DNA from: Neocallimastix lanati (nom. inval.) | Taxonomy: Eukaryota; Neocallimastigomycota; Neocallimastigomycetes; Neocallimastigales; Neocallimastigaceae | Direction of reading: 5' to 3' | DNA length: 42,500 nt | Assembly (NCBI GenBank): GCA_016946835.1 | Contig: JACVTC010000028.1 | Location: 1,400,001 to 1,442,500 of the forward strand | In this document: in pieces, positions 26,580 to 37,384 of the stretch | How positions within the stretch are numbered: the first letter of the stretch is position 1 | Layout: the number at the start of each line of letters is the position of its first letter | The notes under the pieces: generated by a model | What the model was told of the DNA's origin: nothing | Databases searched by the model: none | The model's input: only the letters and a program-made list of their open reading frames with translations | Made by a program: the position numbers and the translations under genes

Positions 26580-29500
26580 CAATGAAATTTGTTGCTGCTA
26601 AAAGTCCTGTAATACTTAATCTTGAATATTTCAGAAAGATAGCTACCTATAAAAATAAACCAAGAGTACTATTTAAGTAATTATTAAATAAATATTATTA
26701 AATACATATTAATATATAAATAAAAATAAATAAAAATAAAATTATGAAATTATGAAATTATGTAATCATAAAATTATAAAATTATAAAATATAATATAGA
26801 TATATATTTATTTAAAACAATACATAATATATGTTATTTATTTGATATTAAGTTTAGGTTTTGGTTCAGCTATTGGACAACGTCATTCCTTTATGTATGC
26901 TATCATGTGTGGTGGTCCTATAATTTTTGGTACAAAAAATAAAAAAAATATTGGATTAATTCCAGAGGTAGTTTTAGATGATATTGATACTGTTAAGCCT
27001 GATATTTGCTTTATTTTTCCATATATGGTAAATACTAACTTTATATTAATATAGTTATAATTCAATTAATTATAAATAATCTATTAAACATTTAGATAAT
27101 CATATATATATATATTATATATTTTTTAATTTATTAATAATAACATATCATAATATTATTCCATTATTAAATGTAGTTTTCAATATGGAAATCTTTTAAA
27201 GATAATAAACATCCTGACTGGCCAAGATGGAGAAATGCTTTAAGATCAAGACCAAAATGGTGCTTTTCAACGGGTGGTGCACCAGTAGATCCAGAAATTT
27301 TGCGATGGCTTCGTAAAGATTTATATATACAACTTAATAACATTTATGGAACTTCTGAAGCTGGATTAGTATTTACTCGTAATGAATATACTGTGGATGT
27401 TGAAGGAGAAGAATCTTATGTTTCAGCATTACCGGGAGTAGAATACTATCTCGACCCTGTAAATGAAAATGAAAATGAAGGAGAACTATATGTTCATTCT
27501 CCATTAGTTTTTTCAGGATATGTTGATAAGGCTAAAGAAGGGGATCCAAATTCTTATTATGGTATTGTTGTTAATAAATGGCACGATGAAAATTTCAAAA
27601 CAATTAACGGTAAAGAATATTATAAAACTAACGATTTATGGAAAAGATGCCCCAAAACAGGTAATTATTGTTATATTTCAAGAGTAGATGATACTCTTGT
27701 TTTTAAAACAGGAATTAAAATGAATCCAATTCCTTTTGAATCTACAATGACATTAAAATGCAATTCAATAAAAAATTGTTGCCTTTTACTTGAAACAAAG
27801 AATCAAACAGAAGTATTTCTTTTTGTTGAACCTGTATGGGATAAAATTAATGGTTTGGACCTTTCAAATGAAGAAATAATGAAAACTGTAGCGATCAATA
27901 TTGCAAAAGACCAAATATGGAATGAAATCAATGCTGTATTGAAGGAAGAAATGAGTAGTATGGCTAATTGGGTAAAACAAATTTCAAAAAATAGTTTGTA
28001 TATTGTGGAGTATGGTCAAAAGATTCCAATTACTTTGAAAGGAAATGTTTCAAGGAGAAATTGTAAGATAGCATTTAGTAAAGTTCTTGATGAACTTAGT
28101 TCTGACAATGAGACTACTGATGAGGATATTCAAATCAGTAATAATCAATTAAGCTGTAGTATTTGCACTAAAAGTGAATCTTCTCTCAGTGTCAATGATG
28201 TAGTTTATCCTTTAAGTAATTTCAAAAAAACAGCATACAAATCAAATATTAGTTCTCTTCTTGATATAAAGAAGATTTATGAAAATGATTGCATGGATTT
28301 CATAATTAATGTAATTTATTCTTGTATAACTGAAATTATACCATCTACAGTTCCTTTCGATGAATTTAATATTCATGACACTTTTACTTCCTCAGGATTC
28401 AACTCAATCAATTCAGTTAAGCTAATAAAACTATTAAATAGTAAATTAAAGACAAAATATTCTACTGTCATGCTATTCAATTATAATACACCTTATGAAT
28501 TAGCTAAAGCATTAATAAGCTTGCACACTGAATCTGTACCTAATATTATGGGTAGTTTCATGGGAAGTACCAATACTGTTTTTAGTACTTATAATAATTC
28601 CATGGATGGCATTTATACCAATTCCAATGAAGATACCTGCTTCAATTCATATTCTTTAAAAGCTATTCCAATTTCAAGACCATTATCTGATGGAAAAATA
28701 AATAGTAATCATAATCGAATTGCTATAGTTGGTATAGGATTACGTCTTCCAGGTGGCATCAATTCAACCAAAAAATTCTGGCATTCATTATTACAAGGGA
28801 AAAATTGTTTATCCACTACACCTGTTGATCGTCAACTTCACCTGGGAATGATAGATATGGCTAAACAACAACCTGGATATAAATTAAATAAAAATGAACA
28901 CTATATTCACAAATATGGTTATTATGATTCAATTCATACGGCTTCTATAGCAAAGCCTACAAAGTTTGATGCTAATTTCTTTGAATGTACTAATGAAGAA
29001 GCTATTGGAATGGATGTTAAGCAACGATGGATGCTGGAGACTAGTTGGGAAGCTTTAGAAGATGCTGGTATTGATCCTTCAACTCTTGAAAATTCAAATA
29101 CAGGTGTATTTATTGGAATGAATAACTCCAATCATCATATAAAACTTTTATCTTCAGAGAAAGCCACTAATGTAGGACCTAACTTCAGTTCAGTCACACT
29201 TCATGGTACTGATCTTTCTTCAGCTGCAGGTCGTATTTCTTATTTCTATAAGTTATATGGCCCAGCAATTTCCATAGATACAGCATGTTCAACAGGAGCT
29301 ACAGCATTGCATACTGCCTATCGATCTATGCAATATGGTGATTGTGATCTAGCAATAGTTTCAGGTGCTCGATTCCTTTACTATAACGATGAATTTATTA
29401 ATATTTCTCATGCTAAGATGACTTCACCTAAAGGACGTTGTGCAACTTTCGATGAAAGTGCTGATGGGTTTGCACCTGCCGAGGGTTGTGTAACATTAAT

Positions 29501-31382
29501 TTTAAAAAGACTTGATGATGCTGAAGAAAGTAATGATGACATTTATGGTATTCTCCTTGGTAGTAGTAATGGTCAAAGTGGAGGACGTCAATCAATTTCT
29601 GTTCCTTCCTCAGAAGCTCAAGTACGTAATATTAGAAATGCACTAATGGATGCTCAAATCTCTCCAAAGGACATTTCATACATTGAAGCCCATGGTACTG
29701 GAACTCCATATGGTGATGCGTTGGAAATTCACGCTTTAAATCAAGTTTTTGGAGAAAGCCATACTAAAAATTCACCATTGTATATTGGTAGTGTGAAAAC
29801 TAATATAGGACATACCTGTGAAGCAGCAGGGTTAGCAGGAATTGTTAAAGTTTTACTATCCATGAAACATCAAATAATTCCAAAGCATATTAATTTTAAA
29901 AAGTTAAATCCTGAAATCGATTTAGAAACTATTCCACTTTGTATTCCTAGTCAAAAAAATATTCATTGGACGTCTTCAGATCCTTCTAAGCCTTTAATTG
30001 CACAAATCTCCTCTTATGGTTTACAAGGAAGTGTTACAAATATTATTCTTCAACAATATCTTCCACCGCGTTGGACTACTAAAGTGAACAATACGACAAA
30101 GAAAACCATAGAAGAAAATATAAATGGTGATTATATGAAAGAAGAGAATATTAATAATAAGGTTGAAATAGAAGCGTATGAGGTAGAGGATGAAGGAGAA
30201 GAAGATGAAGTTCAACATAATAAGTATTTCCTTGTTACTATTAGTGCTAAAAATGAAGCCTCATTAATTCAATTAACAAAAGAATATATAAATGAATTAG
30301 AAGAATTAGAAGAAGATAAAAATCATTGGAAAAGAAAATTGACAAACTTCTGTTATTCCTCAAATATTTGCAGAAAGCATTTTAATACCCGTATTGCTGC
30401 AGTAGGTGAAAACGTTTCGGATTTAATAGAAGAACTTGAAAATCGTATTGAGGATTTATCTTTGATGTTAAAAATTGTAAATCAAAAATCAAAAAATAGT
30501 CCTCAAAGTAGCCCACAATGGAATAGTTCAAATATTATTATTTATTATGGAGAAGAAAATGATTTTAACTTAGAGTTTATTCAATCAATTAAAGAGATCT
30601 ATCAATATTATGATTATTACAAAGAATGTTTTATCTATTGTGAACAAAAGATTCAAAGTCTTGGAGGAAATAAAAAACATCCAATGTTTGATGTTGTTTT
30701 TGATAGTAATTACTCTGATATTAAAAATTTAGATCCTATAGTTAAACGTTTAATTATATTTTCACATTTCTATTCACTTCATAAACTTTTCCTTAATTTT
30801 AATGTCAGTATTAATTCTATTGGTGGAGAAGGCATTGGTGAATATTTTGCTCTGGCCATTTCAGGTGTCCTCTCATTAGAAGAATCATTAAAACTATTAA
30901 TAAATTATCATAATATTATTGTGGATAAAAACAAAATTGAAAAAGAAGTTAAATCATTACTTTCTATTCAAAAGCCACTTCGATGTCATTTTTACTCTAG
31001 TGCTACAAAAAGGTTAATGAAAACTAGCCAATATCTAGATGATTCCTATTGGAAAATTCTTCTATCCAATATTATTATACAAGAAGAAAATGAAGAAAAT
31101 GGAATTGATAACTTAATTATAAAGCAAACAATTACAATTAATCCACAAAATATTGCAGTTGAATCAGCTTCTACATTCATTAATTTGGATGAAATTCCAG
31201 AAACTGATTCCTATATTAAGTGTATATATAATATGATTAATATACTGTATATGAATGGTGAAAATATAAATTGGAAAAAGTTTAATTACTCCAATGTTAA
31301 TTCACATTGCACTAAAACACATTTACCATTTTATCAATTTCAACGTTCATATTATTGGCCTATTCCTCAAAATAATTCATAA
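25493..31382 (+). CDS. Adenylation-carrier-ketosynthase-pseudoacyltransferase protein (PKS/NRPS-like), 1745 aa
   Basis: Exons: 25493-25575, 25739-26415, 26580-26676, 26853-27027 and 27177-31382, all joining in phase. Residues about 30-645 are an ANL adenylate-forming domain: YGTSE at 401-405, YKTND at 493-497, SRVDDTLVF from 512 and LKGNVSRR at 631-638. Its ATP loop is eroded (GTSSSTQAIVKDG, 238-250). A carrier domain follows with GFNSINS; Ser754 is the expected phosphopantetheine site. The ketosynthase (858 to about 1285) keeps Cys1048 (DTACST), His1183 (EAHGTGT) and His1223 (KTNIGH) with canonical spacings of 135 and 40. A linker and an acyltransferase-like fold follow, ending FQRSYYWPIP, but its catalytic motifs are lost (GEGIGE with Gly1563 at the serine position). 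No reductase, dehydratase, methyltransferase or thioesterase is present. By family logic it could activate an acid, load it and condense once. Substrate and product are unknown. No pathway neighbours are visible. Cytosolic: no signal peptide. Confidence 0.88.
26545..26578. repeat. 34-nt poly(A) forming the intron 2 acceptor
   Basis: The acceptor dinucleotide AG of intron 2 (26416-26579) is the last A of this run plus G at 26579. No pyrimidine tract lies within 34 nt upstream. Confidence 0.9.
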
Positions 31383-31880
31383 AATAACAGATATATCACA
31401 AATCTATATTGAAATACAACATGTGAATAAATATATATATAAATATAAGAATAAGAATATATATATTATATATTAATTACTTAAATTTATTATTTATATT
31501 ATACTTAACTCATAATTATCTGTTTTTTTTTTTTGGTTTTTGGTATAAATAATTTTTGAATAATTATGTATTATTAATAGTTCATACTTTCCTAATTAAT
31601 TTATAATCAAAAATTTAATATATTTGTACTTTCAAAAAATAATTTCTTAATATATTAATTTTATTTAAATATTTAATATATTTGTACCATATATTATTTA
31701 ATAAATACAATAATAATTAAATAAATAAAATAAATTAATAAATTATAATTTAATTTGTATTTTACATTTAAATTACTCTATTTATATTATTTTATTATAC
31801 TTATGCTTTTTATAATATTTCATGATTTATAATATTATATTTTATTTTATTTCAATCATCTGTATTTTATTATATACTAT

Positions 31881-32110
31881 TTATTTTATTTTATTTTATT
31901 TTATTCAATCTGTACTTTATATCTATATTTCAACTATTTATTTAATTTTATTTTATTTTATTCAATCTGTACTTTATATCTATATTTCAACTATTTATTT
32001 AATTTTATTTTATTTTATTCAATCTGTACTTTATATCTATATTTCAACTATTTATTTTATTTTATTTTGTTTTATTTTGTTTTAATCAATCTGTACTTTC
32101 TTATTTAATA
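31881..32110 (+). repeat. 57-bp minisatellite, about four copies
   Basis: The word TTTTATTCAATCTGTACTTT recurs with TGTAC at 31911, 31968 and 32025 (exact 57-bp period) and a last diverged copy at 32092. Between copies lies TATATCTATATTTCAACTAT and a TTTTA run. The last unit is lengthened by TTTTG pentamers. The block begins about 500 bp beyond the stop of the megasynthase-like gene. Confidence 0.93.
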
Positions 32111-33061
32111 TTCTACTATTTATTTTATCATTAATGAAATTTTTATGTAATTAACAAAAGTAAAATATATGAAATACATAGAATATATATATATATATTT
32201 ATTTAAATATATTATTATTGCTTATTATGAAAATATTATAAAAGAGAATTAAAAATAAAAGTTAGAAAAAAATGAATAATATAAAAAATAAAAAAATAAT
32301 ATTTTATTTTTATAGTTTATTCTATTAAAATTGATTTTTTTATTCCATTTTTGAACTATTATTTTTATTTTTTTTTTTATTTTTTTTCCTTTTCTTTTTT
32401 AATAAAAAAAATTAAATTTTTTATTTGTATTTGTTCCTTTTTAATCAAGTATTATTGAATAGAAAATTAAAAATTTAATCATAATTTATTTTATATTAAA
32501 TATTATTTCTATAACATTTTTGTTTAATAATTTCAAAAAATATTTAAAAATTATTAAAAATTATTATATCCAAATATCTTTATTTTAGATTTAAAAAAAA
32601 AAAAAACATATATATATGTATATTTATTTATTTATTAAATTTACAACTATCTTATTTAATTTTTTTTTTTATTTTATTATTTTATTATTATTTTATTTTA
32701 CTTTAATTACATAAGCTAAAGATTTAAATTAAATAATTTATTTAATATATTTAATTAAAATCTTTAAAATTCATATTTTTTTCGAATTATAAAAATGACG
32801 AAAATAAAAATAAAATTAATATATATATATATATTTTAAGTAATATTTAATCAAATTTAACTAAACTTTATTATATGAAATAGAAATAATATATCATTAA
32901 TTCATTATCAATTAACTAAGTATAAGAAATGAATATGAATTAGGTAGCTTTAATTCTTTATTTTTAATATAACGGTGTAAAACGTTAATCTATAATTATT
33001 TAAATTATATATATATAACTACAATATAACAAAAAAAAATTTATAAATTAAAGGAGTTAAT

Positions 33062-33345
33062 AATGATACGAACAAAAATTTTAAGAAATACTTTTTTACA
33101 TTATTGGCCTTTTTAAAAACTAAACTTATTGTATTACTAATGAAAAATATTCCAATTCCTAAGAGTGTAAGAATTCTTAGGTTCAACAACACTTGAAATA
33201 GATAATAAAGAAGATATAGAGAAAATTTCCTCAGTAAAAATCTAATCTAAGAATGTTTTCATGGAGTTAATAATAAATTTAAAAATTTCCATTAGTATTA
33301 TCTAATTTTAAAAATTTAAAAGATTTTTTCTTATGACAGATCATG
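33062..33345 (+). pseudogene. Leucine-rich-repeat-like gene remnant
   Basis: Plus-strand blocks in shifting frames read NIPIPKSVRILRFNNT (33147 onward), then TLEIDNKEDIEKISSVKI, and later FPLVLSNFKNLKDFFL before a stop near 33335. The last block fits the LRR pattern (hydrophobic-Pro-x-x-Leu-x-Asn-x-x-x-Leu-x-x-Leu-x-Leu). The first resembles the IP-x-S-V-x-x-L units of FNIP/LRR proteins. Blocks are joined by apparent single-base shifts and broken by stops, so this is a dead fragment if it is real. LRR patterns are easily mimicked by A/T-rich DNA. Confidence 0.35.
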
Positions 33346-34071
33346 GAATATTTTAATTTGATTGACAGAACAAAGCTTTGAAAAAATTTAAATTACGTAT
33401 TTAATAATAATAATATTATTATTATTATTAATAAAGTTACATTGATTTGTATGATTATAAACTATGTTCATAATATCGATATTTAAATGGTATTAATAAT
33501 TCTAAAATCTAAATTATTCTATAATATATAATAATTATCAAAATTTTAATAAAAACAATTTAATAATTCGTATAATCATTTTAATTATTATTATTTTAAT
33601 ATATAATAAAATTTATTATATATTTTTCGTTAAACTTTAATTATTAATTAAAATATAAAATATATTATATTAGTGAATGAATCATATATCATTATTATAA
33701 TACAATTTGGTTTTATTTATGTTTAAATATTATTATTTTTAAAATTTTACTAAATTATTTGATAAAATTAAATACTAAAACAAATATTAATGTTAAAACT
33801 AATATCATACTAATAATTATCATTAATTTACATATATTTCAATAAAATACTTTATAATAAAAATAAATATTACATATCAATAACTGAATAAGTAAATTAT
33901 AATATGTTTTGTATGTAAAAATTTATTATATATAATATTATTGATAATATTATTATTTCATCTGAAGTTAACGATTAATAAAAATAAAAAAAAATTATTG
34001 CATTATAATTGCAATTGTAATATCATAAGATTATTGTTATATAAATTATAATAATAATTTAAAGAAATAAT

Positions 34072-34341
34072 AAATATAAATAATAATAAATAATAAATAA
34101 TAAATAATAAATAATAAATAATAAATAATAAATAATAAATAATAAATAATAATAATTAATAAATGATAAATGATAAATAATAAATAATAAATAATAAATA
34201 ATAAATAATAAATAATAAATGATAAATGATAAATAATAAATAATAAATAATAAATAATAAATAATAAATAATAAATAATAAATAATAAATAATAAATAAT
34301 AAATAATAAATAATAAATAATAAATAATAAATAATAAATAA
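34072..34341. repeat. (AAATAAT)n heptanucleotide array
   Basis: About 38 units of a 7-bp repeat with a few AAATGAT variants near 34161-34175 and 34217-34230. The minus-strand frame through it reads a Leu-Phe-Ile-Tyr heptad and is an artefact. Confidence 0.95.
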
Positions 34342-35439
34342 TTGAATAATAAATAACATTAGATAATAAATAAAAAAATAATAATAAATTGAAATATCAT
34401 ACTAGGGATGAATTTTGAAATTAAATATGTTTTATCCATAAATATATATATATATTTAAAAAAATATAATATATATATATTGAAATTTTACATTACAATA
34501 ATTATATTTCTATAAATAATATCTTATCTAATTACATAAATATTAATAAGATTCTTTATTATAAAAAAAACGGCTATTTTTTTTTGTCACACTTTTTTTA
34601 TATTATATTTTATTAAATTTAGTTATAAATATAAAATATTAAACAATTATATAACTTTATTATTTATAACTTTGTTAACTATTAATAAAAATAATACATA
34701 ATAATATTATATTAAAATGAAAAACAAATTTTCTACTATAAATCCTTTAAGATTATACATATTATAATTGAATAAATATAATTTCATTTTATTATAATTT
34801 TAATTTTAGCCATCATTATTAGGATATTATTATTACATTTTTTTTTTTTCAAATATCATTAATAAATCAGAATAATTTTTTTCTTATTATAATTTAATTT
34901 TAATTATTATTATCAAAATATTATTATGTTTATTTATTATATGTTGTTTTTAATATAAGTTGAACAATAAAATATGGTAAATTAATTTAATATGGTAGTA
35001 TTATTTTTATTAATTATAAAGCATAACAAATATATTAAGAAAATGAAATGTTTGTACATATTCAACATATGTATTTCGATTTTATCAATATATATATAAA
35101 GAGAAGAGAAGACATCCAAATAATATATACTATTATTATTATATTATATTACAAATATTTTATTTTTATATATAGTATTAAATATTAAAATATATTTGTC
35201 CAATACATTATTACGATTATTTTTCCTTAGAATATGTTTCGATATTTAATCAAAAATATTTATTTGTTTATTTGTTTATTTTGAAATAACATTACAAATT
35301 AACTATTTTTCCTAAAAAAGAAAATTTAATAATTTTTATGAAATAGTTAAATAATTGTATTCAATTCACTATAATATTTATTATAAATGCACCATGTGGT
35401 CTATCACTTTTTTTTTTTTTTTAAAATAATAATAAAAAG

Positions 35440-35484
35440 AGTTGCATTTACTTCAAACATATATATTTTTGAAGTAATACAACT
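35440..35484. repeat. Near-perfect inverted repeat (hairpin)
   Basis: The arm AGTTGCATTTACTTCAAA (35440-35457) faces the arm TTTGAAGTAATACAACT (35468-35484). They pair over 16 bases with one mismatch and one bulge across a 10-nt A/T loop. Confidence 0.8.
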
Positions 35485-35678
35485 ATTTTTTTTTTAAAAA
35501 AATTATAAATAACATATATATTTATTTATCTATTTATTTATATTTTTATTTATAAATATAATTTTTTTTTTTTATATTTGATAATAATTATTATTTATTA
35601 TTATTTATTTATTATTTATTATAAATATTATTCAACTCTAAATAAATATATTATAAAATTTATAGCAATAATAATAAA

Positions 35679-35709
<31 letters not shown>

Positions 35710-36356
35710 TAAAATTAATAATAATTTTTATACATTATTTATTCTTTTTGACCATTTTTAACCCCTTTTATCTTTTCCTAATATTTATTTATATATAAAA
35801 TTTATTTCATTATTTATTATATCATACAGTTATTAAAATTTAAAGGTAATAAAAAAAAATTAAATAAATCTAAAGCATAATTAAAAAATTAAAATCAAAA
35901 AAAATAATTATCAATTATATAATTTGTAATCTCATATTCATGAATATAATTAAAAATATGACATTTTTTATATTAGCTAATACTAAACATCTAATATAAT
36001 TTAAAATATAAAAATATAATTCAAAAATAATTTTTTTTTTTTTATTAAATATAGTTTATAATTATTGAAATTAATTGTATGATAATAAAGTTTTTTAAGA
36101 TTTTTACGTAAACAATATATAAAATATCAAAATATATTTTATAGGGAATCAAGATTGATTTTTAAAACATTATTAAAAGAAATTTTTTAAAAAATAATAA
36201 TAAATCTATTAAACTAAATATATATATATTTTTAATTTTATTTATTATCAACCATATATATTAAATTTTTTTTTTTTATAACAATCAAAATTATTTGTAT
36301 ACATTTTTATTATTTTATTGTAAAAAGTTGCTCCATTTAATTACAATATTAAAAAT

Positions 36357-36402
36357 TATACTATTCCTTTTTTTTTTTTAAAAAAAAAAAAGGAATAGTA
36401 TA
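36357..36402. repeat. Perfect 46-bp palindrome without a loop
   Basis: The left half, TACTATTCC preceded by TA and followed by 12 T, meets 12 A and GGAATAGTA at the junction 36379/36380. Each half is 23 nt and the pairing is exact. The word CCTTTT/AAAAGG near the centre shows it is not only an A/T coincidence. Confidence 0.88.
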
Positions 36403-36669
36403 TATTAATTACATTATCATGGTCAACCTATTTTACAATATTTACAAAGACTATATAAAAATAAATAAATATAATATTATTATTAGTATTTTTATATTTA
36501 AACTTCAAAAATTTCAAATGTTGCTCTAATAAATATTGTAGCTTTGGTTAATTAGAATTTTTTTTTATATTTTATATAATAAAATATACGAAATATTCAT
36601 TATATAAATATAACATCTATATATTTCATTTAAATTAAATAATAACTGTTAATTATATTACCAATAATA

Positions 36670-37085
36670 ATAAAACAAAGAGACCTCTCCCAGTTGAATT
36701 TTAAAATAAGTCTTTAATATGCCTATTAGGCTGTAGCTACTTTGAGAGCCATTGCCTTTTCACATAATTATCATTATAACTTTCTAATTATCTTTTTATT
36801 ATTACATTTGAACAAAAGAAAATATACTTAATAAACACTAGAAGTTCTTTTTAGATCTATTAAAAAATATATATAATGAGTAATCCACCTTTCTTATTTA
36901 ATTAAGAATAATATCATTATAAGCAAACAATCAGAAAGAAAGCATTTTAATACAGTACACAAAGAGAGAAAACTCTTGTAGAATATTTGATTTCATGTAA
37001 AGAAGTCAAAACTGCAATAATCAATAATAATATTATTGAATATTTATTTAACATTATTATTGAAAATTATTTATTAAAAATTGTC
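36670..37085 (+). pseudogene. Higher-complexity island, possible ankyrin-like gene remnant
   Basis: This stretch is clearly richer in G+C than its surroundings. Around 36960-37085 a plus-strand frame reads REKTLVEYLISCKEV and continues to a stop, the sort of Leu-Val-x-Tyr-Leu helix seen in ankyrin repeats. Around 36680-36760 another frame reads LICLLGCSYFESHCLFT. Stops separate the pieces. An unrecognised non-coding RNA or a decayed element is equally possible. No tRNA-like T-loop was found. Confidence 0.3.
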
Positions 37086-37123
37086 ATATAATTTTATTCT
37101 ATAAAAAATTCTTAAAAAATAAA

Positions 37124-37384
37124 AATAAATAAATAAAAATGAATAAATATATAAAAATAAATAAATAAAAATAAATAAATAAATAAATAAGAAAATAAAT
37201 AAATAAGAATAAATAAATAAATAAGAAAATAAATAAATAAATAAGAAAATAAATAAATAAGAATAAATAAATAAATAAGAATAAATAAATAAATGAAATA
37301 AATGAATAAATGAAAATAAATGAATAAATGAAAATAAATGAATAAATGAAAATAAATAAATAAATAAATAAAAATAAATAAACA
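37124..37384. repeat. Degenerate (AAAT)n/(AAGA) array
   Basis: About 260 bp of AAAT units with periodic AAGA and ATGA variants forming higher-order blocks (AAATAAGAAAAT repeated). A minus-strand frame of 103 codons through it is a Phe/Tyr/Leu/Ile artefact. Confidence 0.9.

Noticed and set aside
28934-29131. 65-codon minus-strand frame inside the ketosynthase
   Set aside because: Antisense shadow of a strongly conserved coding region.
25493-31382. Interpretation as a full iterative polyketide synthase or fatty acid synthase
   Set aside because: No functional acyltransferase and no KR, DH, ER or TE motif could be found before the stop at 31380-31382.
34156-34359. 67-codon minus-strand heptad-like protein
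   Set aside because: Translation of the AAATAAT heptamer array; the regular heptad comes from the DNA period.
36670-36780. Possible tRNA gene
   Set aside because: No T-loop consensus, no acceptor-stem pairing and no cloverleaf could be drawn.
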